Shown here: piece after piece, positions 14,046-24,776 of the stretch
Position numbering within the stretch: position 1 is the stretch's first letter
Layout of the letters: each line of letters opens with the position of its first letter
NCBI RefSeq assembly: GCF_030272615.1
Contig: NC_081406.1
Coordinates: 403,839,439-403,903,438, forward strand
Source of the DNA: Cryptomeria japonica
Lineage: Eukaryota > Streptophyta > Pinopsida > Cupressales > Cupressaceae
Reading direction: 5' to 3'
Length of the DNA: 64,000 nucleotides
Position numbers and translations under genes: made by a program
The notes under the pieces: generated by a model
Told to the model about the DNA's origin: nothing
What the model saw: the letters and a program-made list of their open reading frames with translations, nothing else
Database searches by the model: none

Positions 14046-14227
14046 GAGGGGGAAGGGAGAGAGACGGAGAGATTAGGGGAGAGGGAGAGAGAGATGGAGA
14101 GAGAGAGATTAGGGGAGAGGGAGAGGGAGAGGGAGAGGGAGAGAGATTAGGGAAGAGGGAGGGGGAGGGGGGAGGGGGAAAGAGAGAGAGGGGAGAGAGG
14201 GGGAAGGGAGGGAGAGAGATTAGGGGA

Positions 14228-14265
<38 letters not shown>

Positions 14266-14378
14266 TTAGGGGAGAGGGGGGAGGGAGAGAGAGATTAGGG
14301 TAGAGGGGGAGGGAGAGAGAGAGATTAGGAGAGAGGGGGGAGGAGAGAGAGAGATAGAGAGAGGGAGGGGGAAGGGGT
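13934..14378. repeat. GA-rich simple-sequence arm (left arm of large inverted structure)
   Basis: The plus strand is almost all purine: (GA)n and (GGGA)n runs with a recurrent GATTAGGGGAGAGGG unit. The reverse complement of that unit, CCCTCTCCCCTAATC, is the recurring unit of the CT-rich arm at 16,296-16,690. Glu/Arg-rich open frames here are simple-repeat artefacts. Confidence 0.9.
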
Positions 14379-16295
14379 CATATTGTGTCCTATGACCCCT
14401 TAGGTGTCAAATTTTTGTAAGCAATATTGGCACTACTTTTTTTAATATTGTAATAATGGTTCATATTGCCACCTTATGAAACACTAGGACACCATATGGT
14501 GTCATTAGGGGTCATATGGTGTCCTAAGGGGTCATGGGATACCATATGACCCCTAAGGACAACATATGACCCCTTATGACACCATATTGGGTCGTTATTA
14601 TGTCCTACAACCCCTTAGGACACCATATGACCCCTTACAACACCAAATTATGTTGTTATGGATCATATTGTGTCTTAAAGGGTCATATTGTGTCATATGA
14701 CCCCTTTAGGACACCATATGACCCCTTAGGACACAATATGACCCTTTACGACTCTATACGGTGTTGTTATGGGTCATATGACAACATATGGTGTCGTTAG
14801 AGGTCATATGGTGTCCTAAGGGGTCATGGGATACCATATGACCCCTAAGGACAACATATGACCCCTTTATGACACCATATTGGGTTGTTATGGGTCCTAT
14901 GGTGTCCTAAGGGGTCATATTGTATCCTATGACCCCTTAGGACACCATATGACTCCTTATGACACCAAAATGTGTCGTTATGGGTCATATTGTGTCCTAA
15001 GGGGTCATATTGTGTCATATGACCCCTTTAAGACACCATATGACCCCTTAGGACACAATATGACCCTTTACAACTCTATACGGTGTCATTATGGGTCATA
15101 TGGCCCCTTATGACCCCTTATGACACCATATGGTGTCGTTAGGGGTTGTATGGTGTCCTAAAGGGTTATGGGATACCATATGACCCCTTATAACACCATC
15201 TTGGGTCTTTATGGGTCCTATGGTGTCCTAAGGAGTCATATTGTTTCCTACAACCCCTTAGGACACCATATGACCCCTTACAACATCAAATTGTGTCGTT
15301 ATGGGTCATATTGTGTCCTAAGGGGTCATATGACCCTTTAAGACACCATATGACTCTTTACGACTTGATACGGTGTTGTTATAGGTCATATGACCCCTTA
15401 TGACACCATATGGAATCGTTAGCGGTCATATGGTGTCCTAAGAGGTCATGGGATACCATATGACCCCCAAGGACAATATATGACCCCTTATGACACCATA
15501 TTAGGTTTTTATGGGTCATATGGTGTCCTAAGGGGATACCATATGATCCCTTACGACATCAAATTGTGTCGTTATGGGTCATATTGTGTCCTAAGGGATA
15601 ATATTGTGTCATAAGGGGTCATATTGTGTCATATGACCCCTTTAAGACACCATATGATCCCTTAGGGAACAATATGACCCTTTACGACTCTATATGGTGT
15701 CGTTATGGGTAATATGACCCCTTATGGCCCCTTATGACACCATATGGTGTCGTTAGGGGTCATATGGTGTCCTAAAGGGTCATGGGATAATATGACCCCT
15801 AATGATAACATATGACCCCTTATGATACCATATTAGGTTGCTATGGGTCCTATGGTGTCCTAAGGGGTCATATTGTGTCCTACAACCCATTAGGACACCA
15901 TATAACCCCTTACAACACCAAATTGTGCCATTATGGGTTATATTGTGTCATATGACCCCTTTAAGACACCATATGACCCCTTAGGACACAATATGACCCT
16001 TTACGACTCTATACGGTGTCGTTATTGGTCATATGACTCCTTATGACCCCTTATGACACTATATGGTGTCATTAGGCATCATATGGTGTCCTAAGGGGTC
16101 ATGGGATACCATAGGACCCCTTAGGACATCATATGACCTTTTACAACACCAAATTGTGTCGTTATGAGTCATATTGTGTCCTAAGGGGTCATATTGTGTC
16201 ATATGACCCCTTTAAGACACCATATGACCCCTTAGGATATAATATGACCCCTTATGACATCATATTGGGTCATTATGGGTCCTAAAGGGTCATAA
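14379..16295. repeat. palindromic minisatellite with ~320-bp higher-order period
   Basis: The basic unit is about 20 bases, alternating between GGTCATATGGTGTCCTAAGG-like sequence and its own reverse complement, with ACACCATATGGTGT as a perfect palindrome. A higher-order unit is visible from the marker 'GACTCTATACGG' and its variants at about 14,751, 15,073, 15,363, 15,687 and 16,006, giving steps of about 290-324 bases. Open frames such as 14,576-14,800 and 14,880-15,113 are artefacts of the repeat. Confidence 0.9.
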
Positions 16296-16637
16296 GACCC
16301 CCCTCTCCTAATCTCTCTCTCTCCCTCTCCCCTAGTCTCTCTCTCTCTCTCCCTGTCCCCTAATATCTCTCTCTATCTCTCTCCCCCTATCCCCTAATAT
16401 TTCTCTCTCTCTCCCCCTTTCCCCTAATCTCTCTCCCCCTCTCCCCTCTCTTGCCTAATCTCTCTCTCTCCCCCTCTCCCCTAATCTTTCTCTCTCTCCC
16501 CCTTTCCCCTAATCTCTCTGTATCCCTAATATCTCTCTTCCCCTACCCCCTCCCCCTCTCTCCCCTAATCTCTTTCTCTCCTCCCCTAATCTCTCTCTCT
16601 CCCCACTCTCCCCCTAATCTCTCTCTCCCTCTCCCCT

Positions 16638-16690
<53 letters not shown>
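16296..16690. repeat. CT-rich simple-sequence arm (right arm of large inverted structure)
   Basis: This is pyrimidine-rich on the plus strand, with repeated CCCCTAATCTCTCTCTC units, ending in an uninterrupted (CT)n run at about 16,641-16,690. It is the complement of the left GA arm. It abuts the truncated copia gag directly, so gag frames read on into Glu-Arg repeats. Confidence 0.9.
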
Positions 16691-16693
<3 letters not shown>

Positions 16694-17424
16694 CAATCCC
16701 TTTTTCATATAGGAATTTCCAATCACTTTTGCTGGTGGATGATGATGATGATGCGTCAAAAGTAGGTTCATAATTTACATCTCCAGAAGATCCAAATTCT
16801 TCAAGCTCAAAAGCAGATAATTTCCCAATCGAAATGTCTCTGTTAACAAAAGAGTTAGCCATTGTTCTCAACTCATTAATTGCAGTTTCCTTCATCTTGT
16901 GTCGATGGAAGGGCTCTCAAGACTTTGGAAACTATTTCATCTTCACTCAGAAATCCTCCACAACATTGAATTCCCATAACAATCTCATTTACTCTTTCCA
17001 TAAAAACAACAATTCTTCCATTATCTTCCATCTTTAAGTTTTCATATCTTACTCGATAACCATCAAGTTTAGCAATTTTGAGAGTAGGATCACCTTCATT
17101 CAGAGTTTGCAATTTATCCCACATAACCTTAACCAATGATTTATTAGTCAATCCCATGATTTGTTGATCAGTAAGTGCACACAAGAGGGCTTCTCTAGCT
17201 GTACAATCATTTTCAATATTCTTGTCCAAGTCTGTAGGAGCAGGATTGCGAGATGCCAGATCATAAGGTGTGTATCCTTTCTCAGTGATATCCCAAATAT
17301 CCTTGCCAAGACATCTAAGATGAGTCTCCATTCGAATTTTCCATATCCCATAATTTGTTCCATCAAGCTTAGGGATTTCTCTTCTGAAAATAGTTGCCAG
17401 TGGATTTGAAGTGTTAGCTGCCAT
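16691..17424 (-). pseudogene. truncated Ty1/copia gag of a second, partial element
   Basis: The start ATG is at 17,424-17,422, 45 bases beyond the primer-binding site of LTR A. The first ~180 residues (to 16,876) form a copia Gag of the UBN2/DUF4219 type. It has an N-terminal KLDGTNYGIWKIRMETHL segment, then VMWDKLQTLNEGD and a YENLKMEDNGRI stretch. A frameshift near 16,890 moves the frame to a piece with SIGKLSAFELEEFGSS and a Ser-rich run. The sequence stops at the CT-rich arm, before the zinc knuckle, so nothing of pol remains. The protein is closely similar to the gag at 22,350-23,212. Confidence 0.9.
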
Positions 17425-17468
17425 AGGATCTACCTCAAGTGGTTAAGCTTCTGCAAGAGAGGACCAAA

Positions 17469-17480
17469 GCTCTGATACCA
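17469..17480 (-). promoter_or_regulatory. copia primer-binding site (tRNA-Met type)
   Basis: On the minus strand this reads TGGTATCAGAGC, the standard plant retrotransposon site complementary to initiator tRNA-Met. It lies two bases inside LTR A and 45 bases before the gag ATG of the truncated element, which shows that LTR A serves as a 5' LTR for that copy. The equivalent site in the complete copy (about 23,259-23,270) has decayed to CGATATCAGAGA. Confidence 0.9.
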
Positions 17481-17482
17481 AT

Positions 17483-18744
17483 TTTTAGGATAGACGATGA
17501 ACAACTGAGAGGGGGGGGTGAATTATTTGTTAACAAATTTTATCATTTAATCCACTTAATAACCTTTAACCAGATTAATTACCAGTAAAGAAGAAACAGA
17601 TACCGGTAAACAATACAACTTAACAATTAAACAAATAATTAATGCAAAACAACCATACCATATAAGACCATGATTTGTACGTGGAAAAACAGGAAAGGGA
17701 AAAACCATGGTGAGAATCCTACCCATAGTTAGATAATACTTCTGCAGAAAGTATCTGATATAATGAGGGGCCTGCACATGGAGGAAGGCACACTACCTAG
17801 AGCGTACTGCTCATTACGAAAGAGTCTCACTGACTACAAAGAGGTTATAACCACCTCAAGATAAATGGGCAGCAATCCAGAATAATGAACTACTAAAGAT
17901 AGCATCTACCATGCTTGATTATAGTCTCGGTTAAGCTCAATACCAGAGGCCTTTGACCTCTTCCTTAATCCCAATTCGATCACCTATGATCGACCAAATC
18001 TCCTTCGCATATGATATTACATTTCAAGACCATGAATATCTTTTTATTTCCATCCTATGATCTACAATGAGATATTACATCATTTTATACCAACCCTAAG
18101 GCCTAAACCAATTAGGTCGGCCACCTAAAAGATATTACAATAAGATCATTACATAAATCCATATTACGATGATATGCCATGTCATCTTAAGACCAAAACA
18201 ACAATAACCAATTCATATAACATCTTGAAACATCCCGATAACGTGTAGAGTACACATTAACATGATACCGGTCCATAACCTAGATAGGCACCAGACCTAT
18301 TCTGGGTCCACCATACCAAAGCAATGTCTTCAAGCAGTTGAAGCATGATCAAAGAACATCTTCAGCATCCTGAAATCCATCTAGAAGCCATACCAACACC
18401 ACTTATGCATCCTGTCAAGGTTCCTTAGTAAAAGCTCTACCGGTTAAACCTTAAACCAATGTTGGTAAGGGTTTACAAGAGTGTATGATAAATAGCATCT
18501 GATTACCAAGTCAATACCAATTGACCAAAAAATGCTCAAGGAACATGTAACACATGAAATCAGACATACTCTATTGATCCAAATATGTCGGAAGTGTTCA
18601 ACAAATAGTCTCTTCTTCCAGTAACACTAGATCTTCTATCGATAACCAAAACCTTTCTGTCAGTAACCAATCATAACAACTACTATTGACATCAATGAAA
18701 AAACATCAATGTAACACATAATCAATTCATCCATAATACCAACA
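17483..18744 (-). repeat. copia LTR A (shared 3'/5' LTR), 1,262 bp
   Basis: LTR A aligns along its length with LTR B, including the tract GAGAGGGGGGGGTGAAT near its downstream end and TGTTGGTATTATGGATG at its start. The outer end is set by the polypurine tract at 18,745, and the inner end by the primer site of the second gag. It has therefore both a polypurine tract upstream and a primer site downstream. Confidence 0.88.
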
Positions 18745-18758
18745 ATCTCCCCCTTTGG
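18745..18758 (-). promoter_or_regulatory. copia polypurine tract
   Basis: The minus strand reads CCAAAGGGGGAGAT immediately before the LTR start TGTTGG. This is the expected plus-strand primer for reverse transcription. From here to 19,146 the DNA is non-coding 3' untranslated sequence with several further 'CTCCCCCT' runs. Confidence 0.85.
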
Positions 18759-19146
18759 CATTGATGGCAACACTAGATATGAAAAACATCTAAGTACCAA
18801 GAAATGCTAAACAAGTCTCCCCCTATGGAAGATAACCAACAATCTCCTAAATATCAGTAACTCTCCCCTTGTGAATGATATCTCTGTAAAGTTATGAATT
18901 TATTGTCATATCACTATCTCTCCCCCTTTGACATCAATACTAGAAATCTAATGCAAATATCAAAGCAAGAATATAAACCTCTGAATCTCAAAGCTGACTA
19001 CTCCCCCTAAGTATTAGCACCACTCATCAGTGCCAGAATGAATAAAATCTTTGATAATGCATGTCAGACTGATGACAAACTGCATCAATCAAGTGTCTGT
19101 CGGAGGGGCAGAAACCCCTAACTTGTCTCTCAAATACTAAAATGAT

Positions 19147-22100
19147 TTAGTGAATATCTACAATTTGTTCTTTAGTGTTCACATAAACCAATTTGACTTC
19201 CTTTCCTTCTACCTTGTCTTTTAGAAGGTTATACTTTATTGATATATGCTTAGTCTTAGATTGAAATACCAGATTTTTAGACATGTCAATAGATGCAGAG
19301 TTATCACAATAGATAACTACCAATTCACTACAATTTACCCTGATATCCTTCAACATTTGCTTCATCCACAAGACTTGAGTACAATTAGTTGTTGTTGCAA
19401 CATACTCAGCTTCTGCAGTAGATAAAGAAATGCATGACTGTTTTTTGCTGATCCATGAAACCAGTTTCTTTCCAAGAAAGCAGGCTCCACTAGAAGTGCT
19501 CTTCCTGTCATCGGTATCTCCTGCCCTATCTGAGTTAGTATATGCACATAAAGTGAAATCATGATTTTTAGAATACCATAAGCCATATTTTGTTGTTCCT
19601 TGCAAATACCAGAATATCCTCTTTACTGCACATTCATGATTTTCTTTAGGATTACATTGATATCTTGAAACAATACTTAGTGCATTCATAATATCCAATC
19701 AGTCTGAGTTAGATATAACAAACCACCAATCATAGACTTATACCTTGTCGAATTTACCGGTGTAGAAGTATCCCTGATAGATAATTTCTCACTTGTCACC
19801 ATAGGAGTACTTACCGTTTGGAATTATCCATACCAAACTTCTTCAACAATTCCCTCAAATACTTAGTTTGACAGGTAAAAATGCCTTTGTTAGTTTGAGT
19901 AATCTACAAACCTAAGAAAAATCTCATCTCACCAATCATTGACATTTCAAAATCATTCTTCATATTGTTAGTAAATTCCATGCACAATTTATCTTCTCCT
20001 CCAAAAATGATATCATCAAATACTTCAATAATCAGAATATCATCATTAGTGATCTTCTAATATAAATTACTATTAGCACTGCCTTTCGTAAAACCAAGCT
20101 TCAAAAGATATTTATCCAACATTGCATACCAAGCTCTAGGAGCTTGTTTCAATCCATCTAAAGCTTTCTTCAATTTGCAAACCATATCTTTATCATCTAT
20201 TAGTGAAAATCCATCAGGTTGCTCAATGTATACTTCTTCCTCAAGTTCACCATTCAAAAATGCACATTTAACATCCATTTGATAAACCTTGTAGTTCTTA
20301 TAAGCTGCATAGGCAAGAAATAGTTAAACAACTTCAATTCTAGCTATAGGTGCAAATGTCTCACCATAATCAATTCCTTCCATTTGAGAATATCCTTTAC
20401 AAACCAATCTAGTTTTTTTTCTTACAACTTGACCATCCTCATTTAGTATATTCCTAAAAACCCATTTAGTTCCAATAACATTCTTATTTTTAGGTCGGAG
20501 AACTAAATTCCAAGTCTCATTCTTCTCTATCTGATCTAATTCATCTTTCATAGCCTTTAACCAATGTTTATCCTTACAAGATTCAATAACAGATGCTGGT
20601 TCAATTTGAGAAATAAGACATACCTCTCTTCATTTGCCAATCTTCTTCTTGTCATAAATCCCTTGTTCCTATCTCCAATGATTTGATCTTTCGAATAATT
20701 TAATCTTACATACCTTGGTGTCTTCTAAACTTCGGGTTCACTGCTCTGATCATCAGTCACAGTTGAATTTTATGATTGTGCCGGTGTAATTGTCTTAGTT
20801 TCCTGTACCAGTTGAGGCTTTGTTGGTCCTGTTATGATCATTTCTACTGCTGGTTCCCTGTCATATGATATAGATTGATTTTTGTACTGCTCATCCACTT
20901 TCACACTAGCACTCTCCACAATTTTTTGTAATCTTTTTTTATAACATCTATATGCTTTGCTTTGAATTGAATAACTAATAAATGTCCCTTCATCACATCT
21001 AGGATCAAACTTTCCTATTGAATCATCTCTTTTGATATAGCATTTACTTCCAAAAATTCTGAAATATTTAACAATAGGTGTATGTCCAAACCATAATTCA
21101 TAAGGGGTCTTACCAGTTTCACCTTTGATGCGAACCCTGTTGAATGTGTAGACTATTGTACTCATTGCTTCTCTCTAGTACATATGAGGCAATTTGGCTT
21201 CCATCATCATAGATCTTGTTGCATCCAAAATGGTTATGTTCTTTCTTTCCACTACTTCATTATGTTGAGGAGTCCGAGGTGCAGATAACTATCTCCTAAT
21301 TCCATTTGTCTCACAATAATTGTTAAATTCATGAGAAGTGAACTCACCACCTTGATCTAATCTTAGACATTTGATTTTCAATCCAATTTTTGTTTCAACC
21401 TTTGCTTTAAAGATCTTGAATTTTTGAAAGGCTTCAAACTTCTCCCTAGGAAAAGTCACCCACATCATCCTAGAATAGTTATCAATAATCAACATGAAAT
21501 ACCTATCACCTTGAAAGCTTCCATTCCTTGCTAGACCACATAAGTCAGTGTGAATCAAATCAAGTACATCATTAGATTTATCATGTATTCTGTTAAAAGA
21601 AGTTCTAACTTGCTTTCCCATTTGACATTCCTTACATACCGGATTATGAGGTTTCATAATCTTAGGTATGTCTCTAATTGCCTTAGTTGAACTGATCTTA
21701 ATAATACAATCAAAATTAACATGAAACAACCTCTTATGCCATAACCAGCTCTTATCAATATGAGCAATCAAACATGTCTTATTACCATTGTTCAAGTGAA
21801 AGATATTATCGTCAGTCTGAGCACTAGTTGCAATCTCCAAACCAGTCTTGTTAATGATTTTGCATTTTCTATCTTTAAACTGAAGTTGGAAACCCTTGTC
21901 CACCAATTGACCAACACTTAAAAGATTATTCTTTAAACCTTCTACATAATAGACATTATTAGTATTATGCTTTCCATCTAGAGAAATAATACCTCTACCT
22001 TTGATCATACATGCTTTGTCATCTCAAAATTTGACTTGACCACCATTATATTCTTGCAGGGACATAAATTTTCTTTTATCTCCAATCATATGATGTGAGC

Positions 22101-22209
22101 ATCCACTATCAATTACCCATTCATCCTTATCTTCAACTTTTGCTGCCAGGGCCTTTTCTTCATTTATGATAGCCAGTTTTGGTTCATCTTCCTTTAAAGC
22201 ATAAAACAC
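19147..22209 (-). pseudogene. Ty1/copia pol (protease, integrase, reverse transcriptase, RNase H), broken
   Basis: Domains appear in copia order. Protease: WVIDSGCSHHM at about 22,110. GAG-pre-integrase with its His/Cys motif: LWHKRLFHVN to CKECQMGKQ at about 21,610-21,760. Integrase core from HTDLCGLARNGSFQGDRYF, continuing to 20,770 with GKTPYELWFGHTP. Reverse transcriptase: TKWVFRNILNEDGQ, ARLV-like KTRLVCKGYSQ and MDVKCAFLNGELEEEVY. RNase H: at 19,147-19,698 with SLSTAEAEYVA. At the polymerase catalytic site the reading is EVFDDIIFGG (near 20,010), one residue shorter than the usual xYVDD form. Stops and shifts occur between almost every domain. Confidence 0.92.
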
Positions 22210-22349
22210 CCATTCTTTTCCATTGTCGGATCCACTAGCAGAGTCATCACTTACTCCTTCCTCATCTTCTATATAGCATTGTTTATTTTTCTTGAATATA
22301 TATCTGTTCTAGTTAGGCTTAAATGATTTCTTAACTCTTTCCTAAACCT

Positions 22350-23212
22350 TGCATTCCTTTCAGGACATCTTGATGCAAAATGACCAATCTTATTACATGC
22401 AAAACATTTAAAAGGTGTTTTTCTTTCATACTTACTTCTTGTCGGACCTTTAGGAACTCTTCTAGCAAATAAGACTTCAAGTTGCTCAAATTATTCATCT
22501 TCTTTCCTTGTGTCTTCCAGTCACTTTTGCATATAGGACTGATGATGATGATGATGATGATGATGCATGAAAAGCAGATTCAAACTTTACAGCTCTAGAA
22601 GATCCAAATTCTTCAAGCTCAAAAGCAGATAATTTCCCAATTAGAATGTCTTTGTTAACTAAAGAGTTAACCATTGTTCTCAACTCATAATTGCAATTGC
22701 CTTCATCTTGTAAGCCAGTGGAAGGGCTCTCAAGACTTTGGAAACTATTTCATCTTCACTCAGAAATCCTCCACAACATTGAATTCCCATAGCCATCTCA
22801 TTTGCTCTTTCCATAAACACAACAATTCTTTCATTAGCTTCCATCTTTAAGTTTTCATATCTTACCCGGTAACATCAAGTTTAGCAATTTTGACAGTAGG
22901 ATCACCTTCATTTAGAGTTTACAATTTATCCCACATAACCTTAGTCGATGATTTATCAGTCAATCCCATGATATGTTGATCAATAAGTGCACACAAGAGG
23001 GCTTCTCTAGCTCTACAATCATTTTCAATATTCTCGTCTAAGTCTGCAAGAGCAGCGTTGCCAGATGCCAGATCATAAGGTGTGTATCCTTTCCAAGACA
23101 TCTAAGATGAGTCTCCATTCAAATTTTCTATATTCCATAATTTTTTCCATTGAGCTTAGGGATTTCTCTTCTGAAAAATAGTTGCCGGTGGATTTGAAGT
23201 GTTAGTTGTCAT
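22350..23212 (-). pseudogene. Ty1/copia gag with CCHC zinc knuckle, broken
   Basis: The ATG lies at 23,212-23,210 and begins MTTNTSNPPATIF, matching the second gag copy. Frames break near 23,100, 22,870 and 22,690. The C-terminal part holds GKLSAFELEEFGSS, a Ser run encoded by a (GAT)n-like microsatellite at 22,540-22,565, and near 22,365-22,410 the knuckle CFACNKIGHFASRC, which fits CX2CX4HX4C. Gag packages the element RNA. This copy cannot give a full protein. Confidence 0.88.
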
Positions 23213-23270
23213 AAGATCTACTTCAAGTGGGTAAGCTTCTACAAGAGAGGACCAAATCTCTGATATCGAT

Positions 23271-24527
23271 TCTTAGGATAATCGGTGAACAACTGAGAGG
23301 TGGGGGGGGTGAATCAATTGTTAATAGATTATATCCTTTAATCCACTTAATAAACTTTAACTAGATTAAGTACTGGTAAAGCAGAAACAAATACCGGTAA
23401 ATAATACAACTTAACAATTAAATAGATAATCAATGCAAAACAACCATACCACATAACACCATGATTTATATGTGGAAAACCCAGAAAGGGAAAAACCACG
23501 GTGGGAAGCCTACCCACAGTCAGATAATACTTCTATAGAAAGTATGTGATACAATGAGGGGCCTACACATGTAGGAAGGCACACTACCTAGAGCGTACTG
23601 CTCATTACAAAAGAGACTCACTAACTACACATAGGTTATAACCACCTCAAGATAAATGGACAACAATCTAAAATAATGAACTGCCAAAGATAGCATCTAC
23701 CATGGCTGATTACAGTCCCAGTTAAACTCAATACTGGAGGCCTTTGACCTCTTAATCCCAATTCGATCACCTATAATTGACCAAATCTCCTTCGCATATG
23801 ATATTGCATTTCAAGACCACAAATATATTTTCATTTCCATCCTATGATCTACAATGAGATCTTATGTCATTTAATACCAACCCTAAGGCCTAAACCAATT
23901 ACGTTGGCCACCTAAAAGATATTACAATAAGACCATTACATAAATCCATATTACAATGATATTCCATGTCAGCTTAAGACCAAAAAAATAATAACCAATT
24001 CATAGAACATCTCAAAACATCTCGGTAACATGTAGAGTACACGTTAACATAATACCGGTCCATAACCTAGATAGGCACCGGACCTATTATGGGTCCACCA
24101 CGCCAAAGCAATGTCTTCAAGTAGTTGAAGCATGATCAAAGAACATCTTCAGCATCCTGAAATCCATCTAGAAGCCGTACCAACACCACTTATGCATCCT
24201 GTCAAGATTCCTTAGTAAAAGCTCTACCAGTTAAACCTTAAACCAATGTCGATAAGGGTTTACAAGAGTGTATGATAGCATCTTATTACCAAGTCAATAC
24301 CAACTAACCAAAACATGCTCAAGGAACATGTAACACATGAAATCAGACATACTCTATTGATCCAAATATGTCAGAAGTGTTCAACAGATAGTCTGTTCTA
24401 TCGGTAATATTGGATATTCTACCAGTAACCAAAACCTGTCTACCGGTAACCAATCATAATAGCTAGTGTTGACATCAATGACAAAACATCAATGCAACAC
24501 ATAATCAATTCATCCATAATGCCAACA
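23271..24527 (-). repeat. copia LTR B (5' LTR), about 1,257 bp
   Basis: On the minus strand it starts TGTTGGCATTATGGATG at 24,527 and ends CCTAAGA at 23,271, just before the decayed primer site. It differs from LTR A by many scattered substitutions and a few small indels, so the insertion is not recent. Confidence 0.88.
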
Positions 24528-24776
24528 AATTTATGCATTAAAATTGGATATCCGATATAATCTGATATCTGATTGTATCGAATATCCATTTTTTGTAAAT
24601 AAAAAAGAGCCTTGTGGGCCATTTTGTGGATTCCAATGGCCCACATTCTTCACAATCTGGTTTTTGTCGACAATTACGGGTTTTTCAGACAGGTTGAGAC
24701 AAATTTGTGCTTTTGAGAGATTCTTAAAGTCAAATCTTACATTGTCAATCATTTAGGAGCATCTTTGTGGAGGTAA
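24528..24776. other. flank between copia and transposase-like gene
   Basis: This short stretch contains ATTGGATATCCGAT (24,543-24,556) and several degenerate GATATC repeats, related to the palindrome at 13,809-13,824. It may hold the promoter of the gene that follows, but no promoter element is clear. Confidence 0.4.

Larger units (their letters stand above)
17483..24527 (-). mobile_element. Ty1/copia LTR retrotransposon, complete but decayed
   Basis: The element runs right to left: 5' LTR (23,271-24,527), primer site, gag, protease, integrase, reverse transcriptase, RNase H, polypurine tract, then 3' LTR (17,483-18,744). Integrase before reverse transcriptase defines copia. Each LTR starts TGTTGG on the minus strand. 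The open frames are cut by many stops and shifts, so it is not autonomous. The five bases outside the 5' LTR are AATTT (24,528-24,532). No matching target duplication can exist on the other side, because another internal region begins there. Confidence 0.92.

Noticed and set aside
13929-14269. Glu/Arg-rich protein
   Set aside because: It is encoded entirely by GA simple-sequence DNA.
14379-16295. CRISPR-like array (short repeats with regular spacing)
   Set aside because: The 'spacers' are variants of the same 20-bp unit, and the context is a plant genome with LTR elements.
24440-24756. Short overlapping frames at the copia 5' LTR edge
   Set aside because: They cross the LTR boundary and have no domain.
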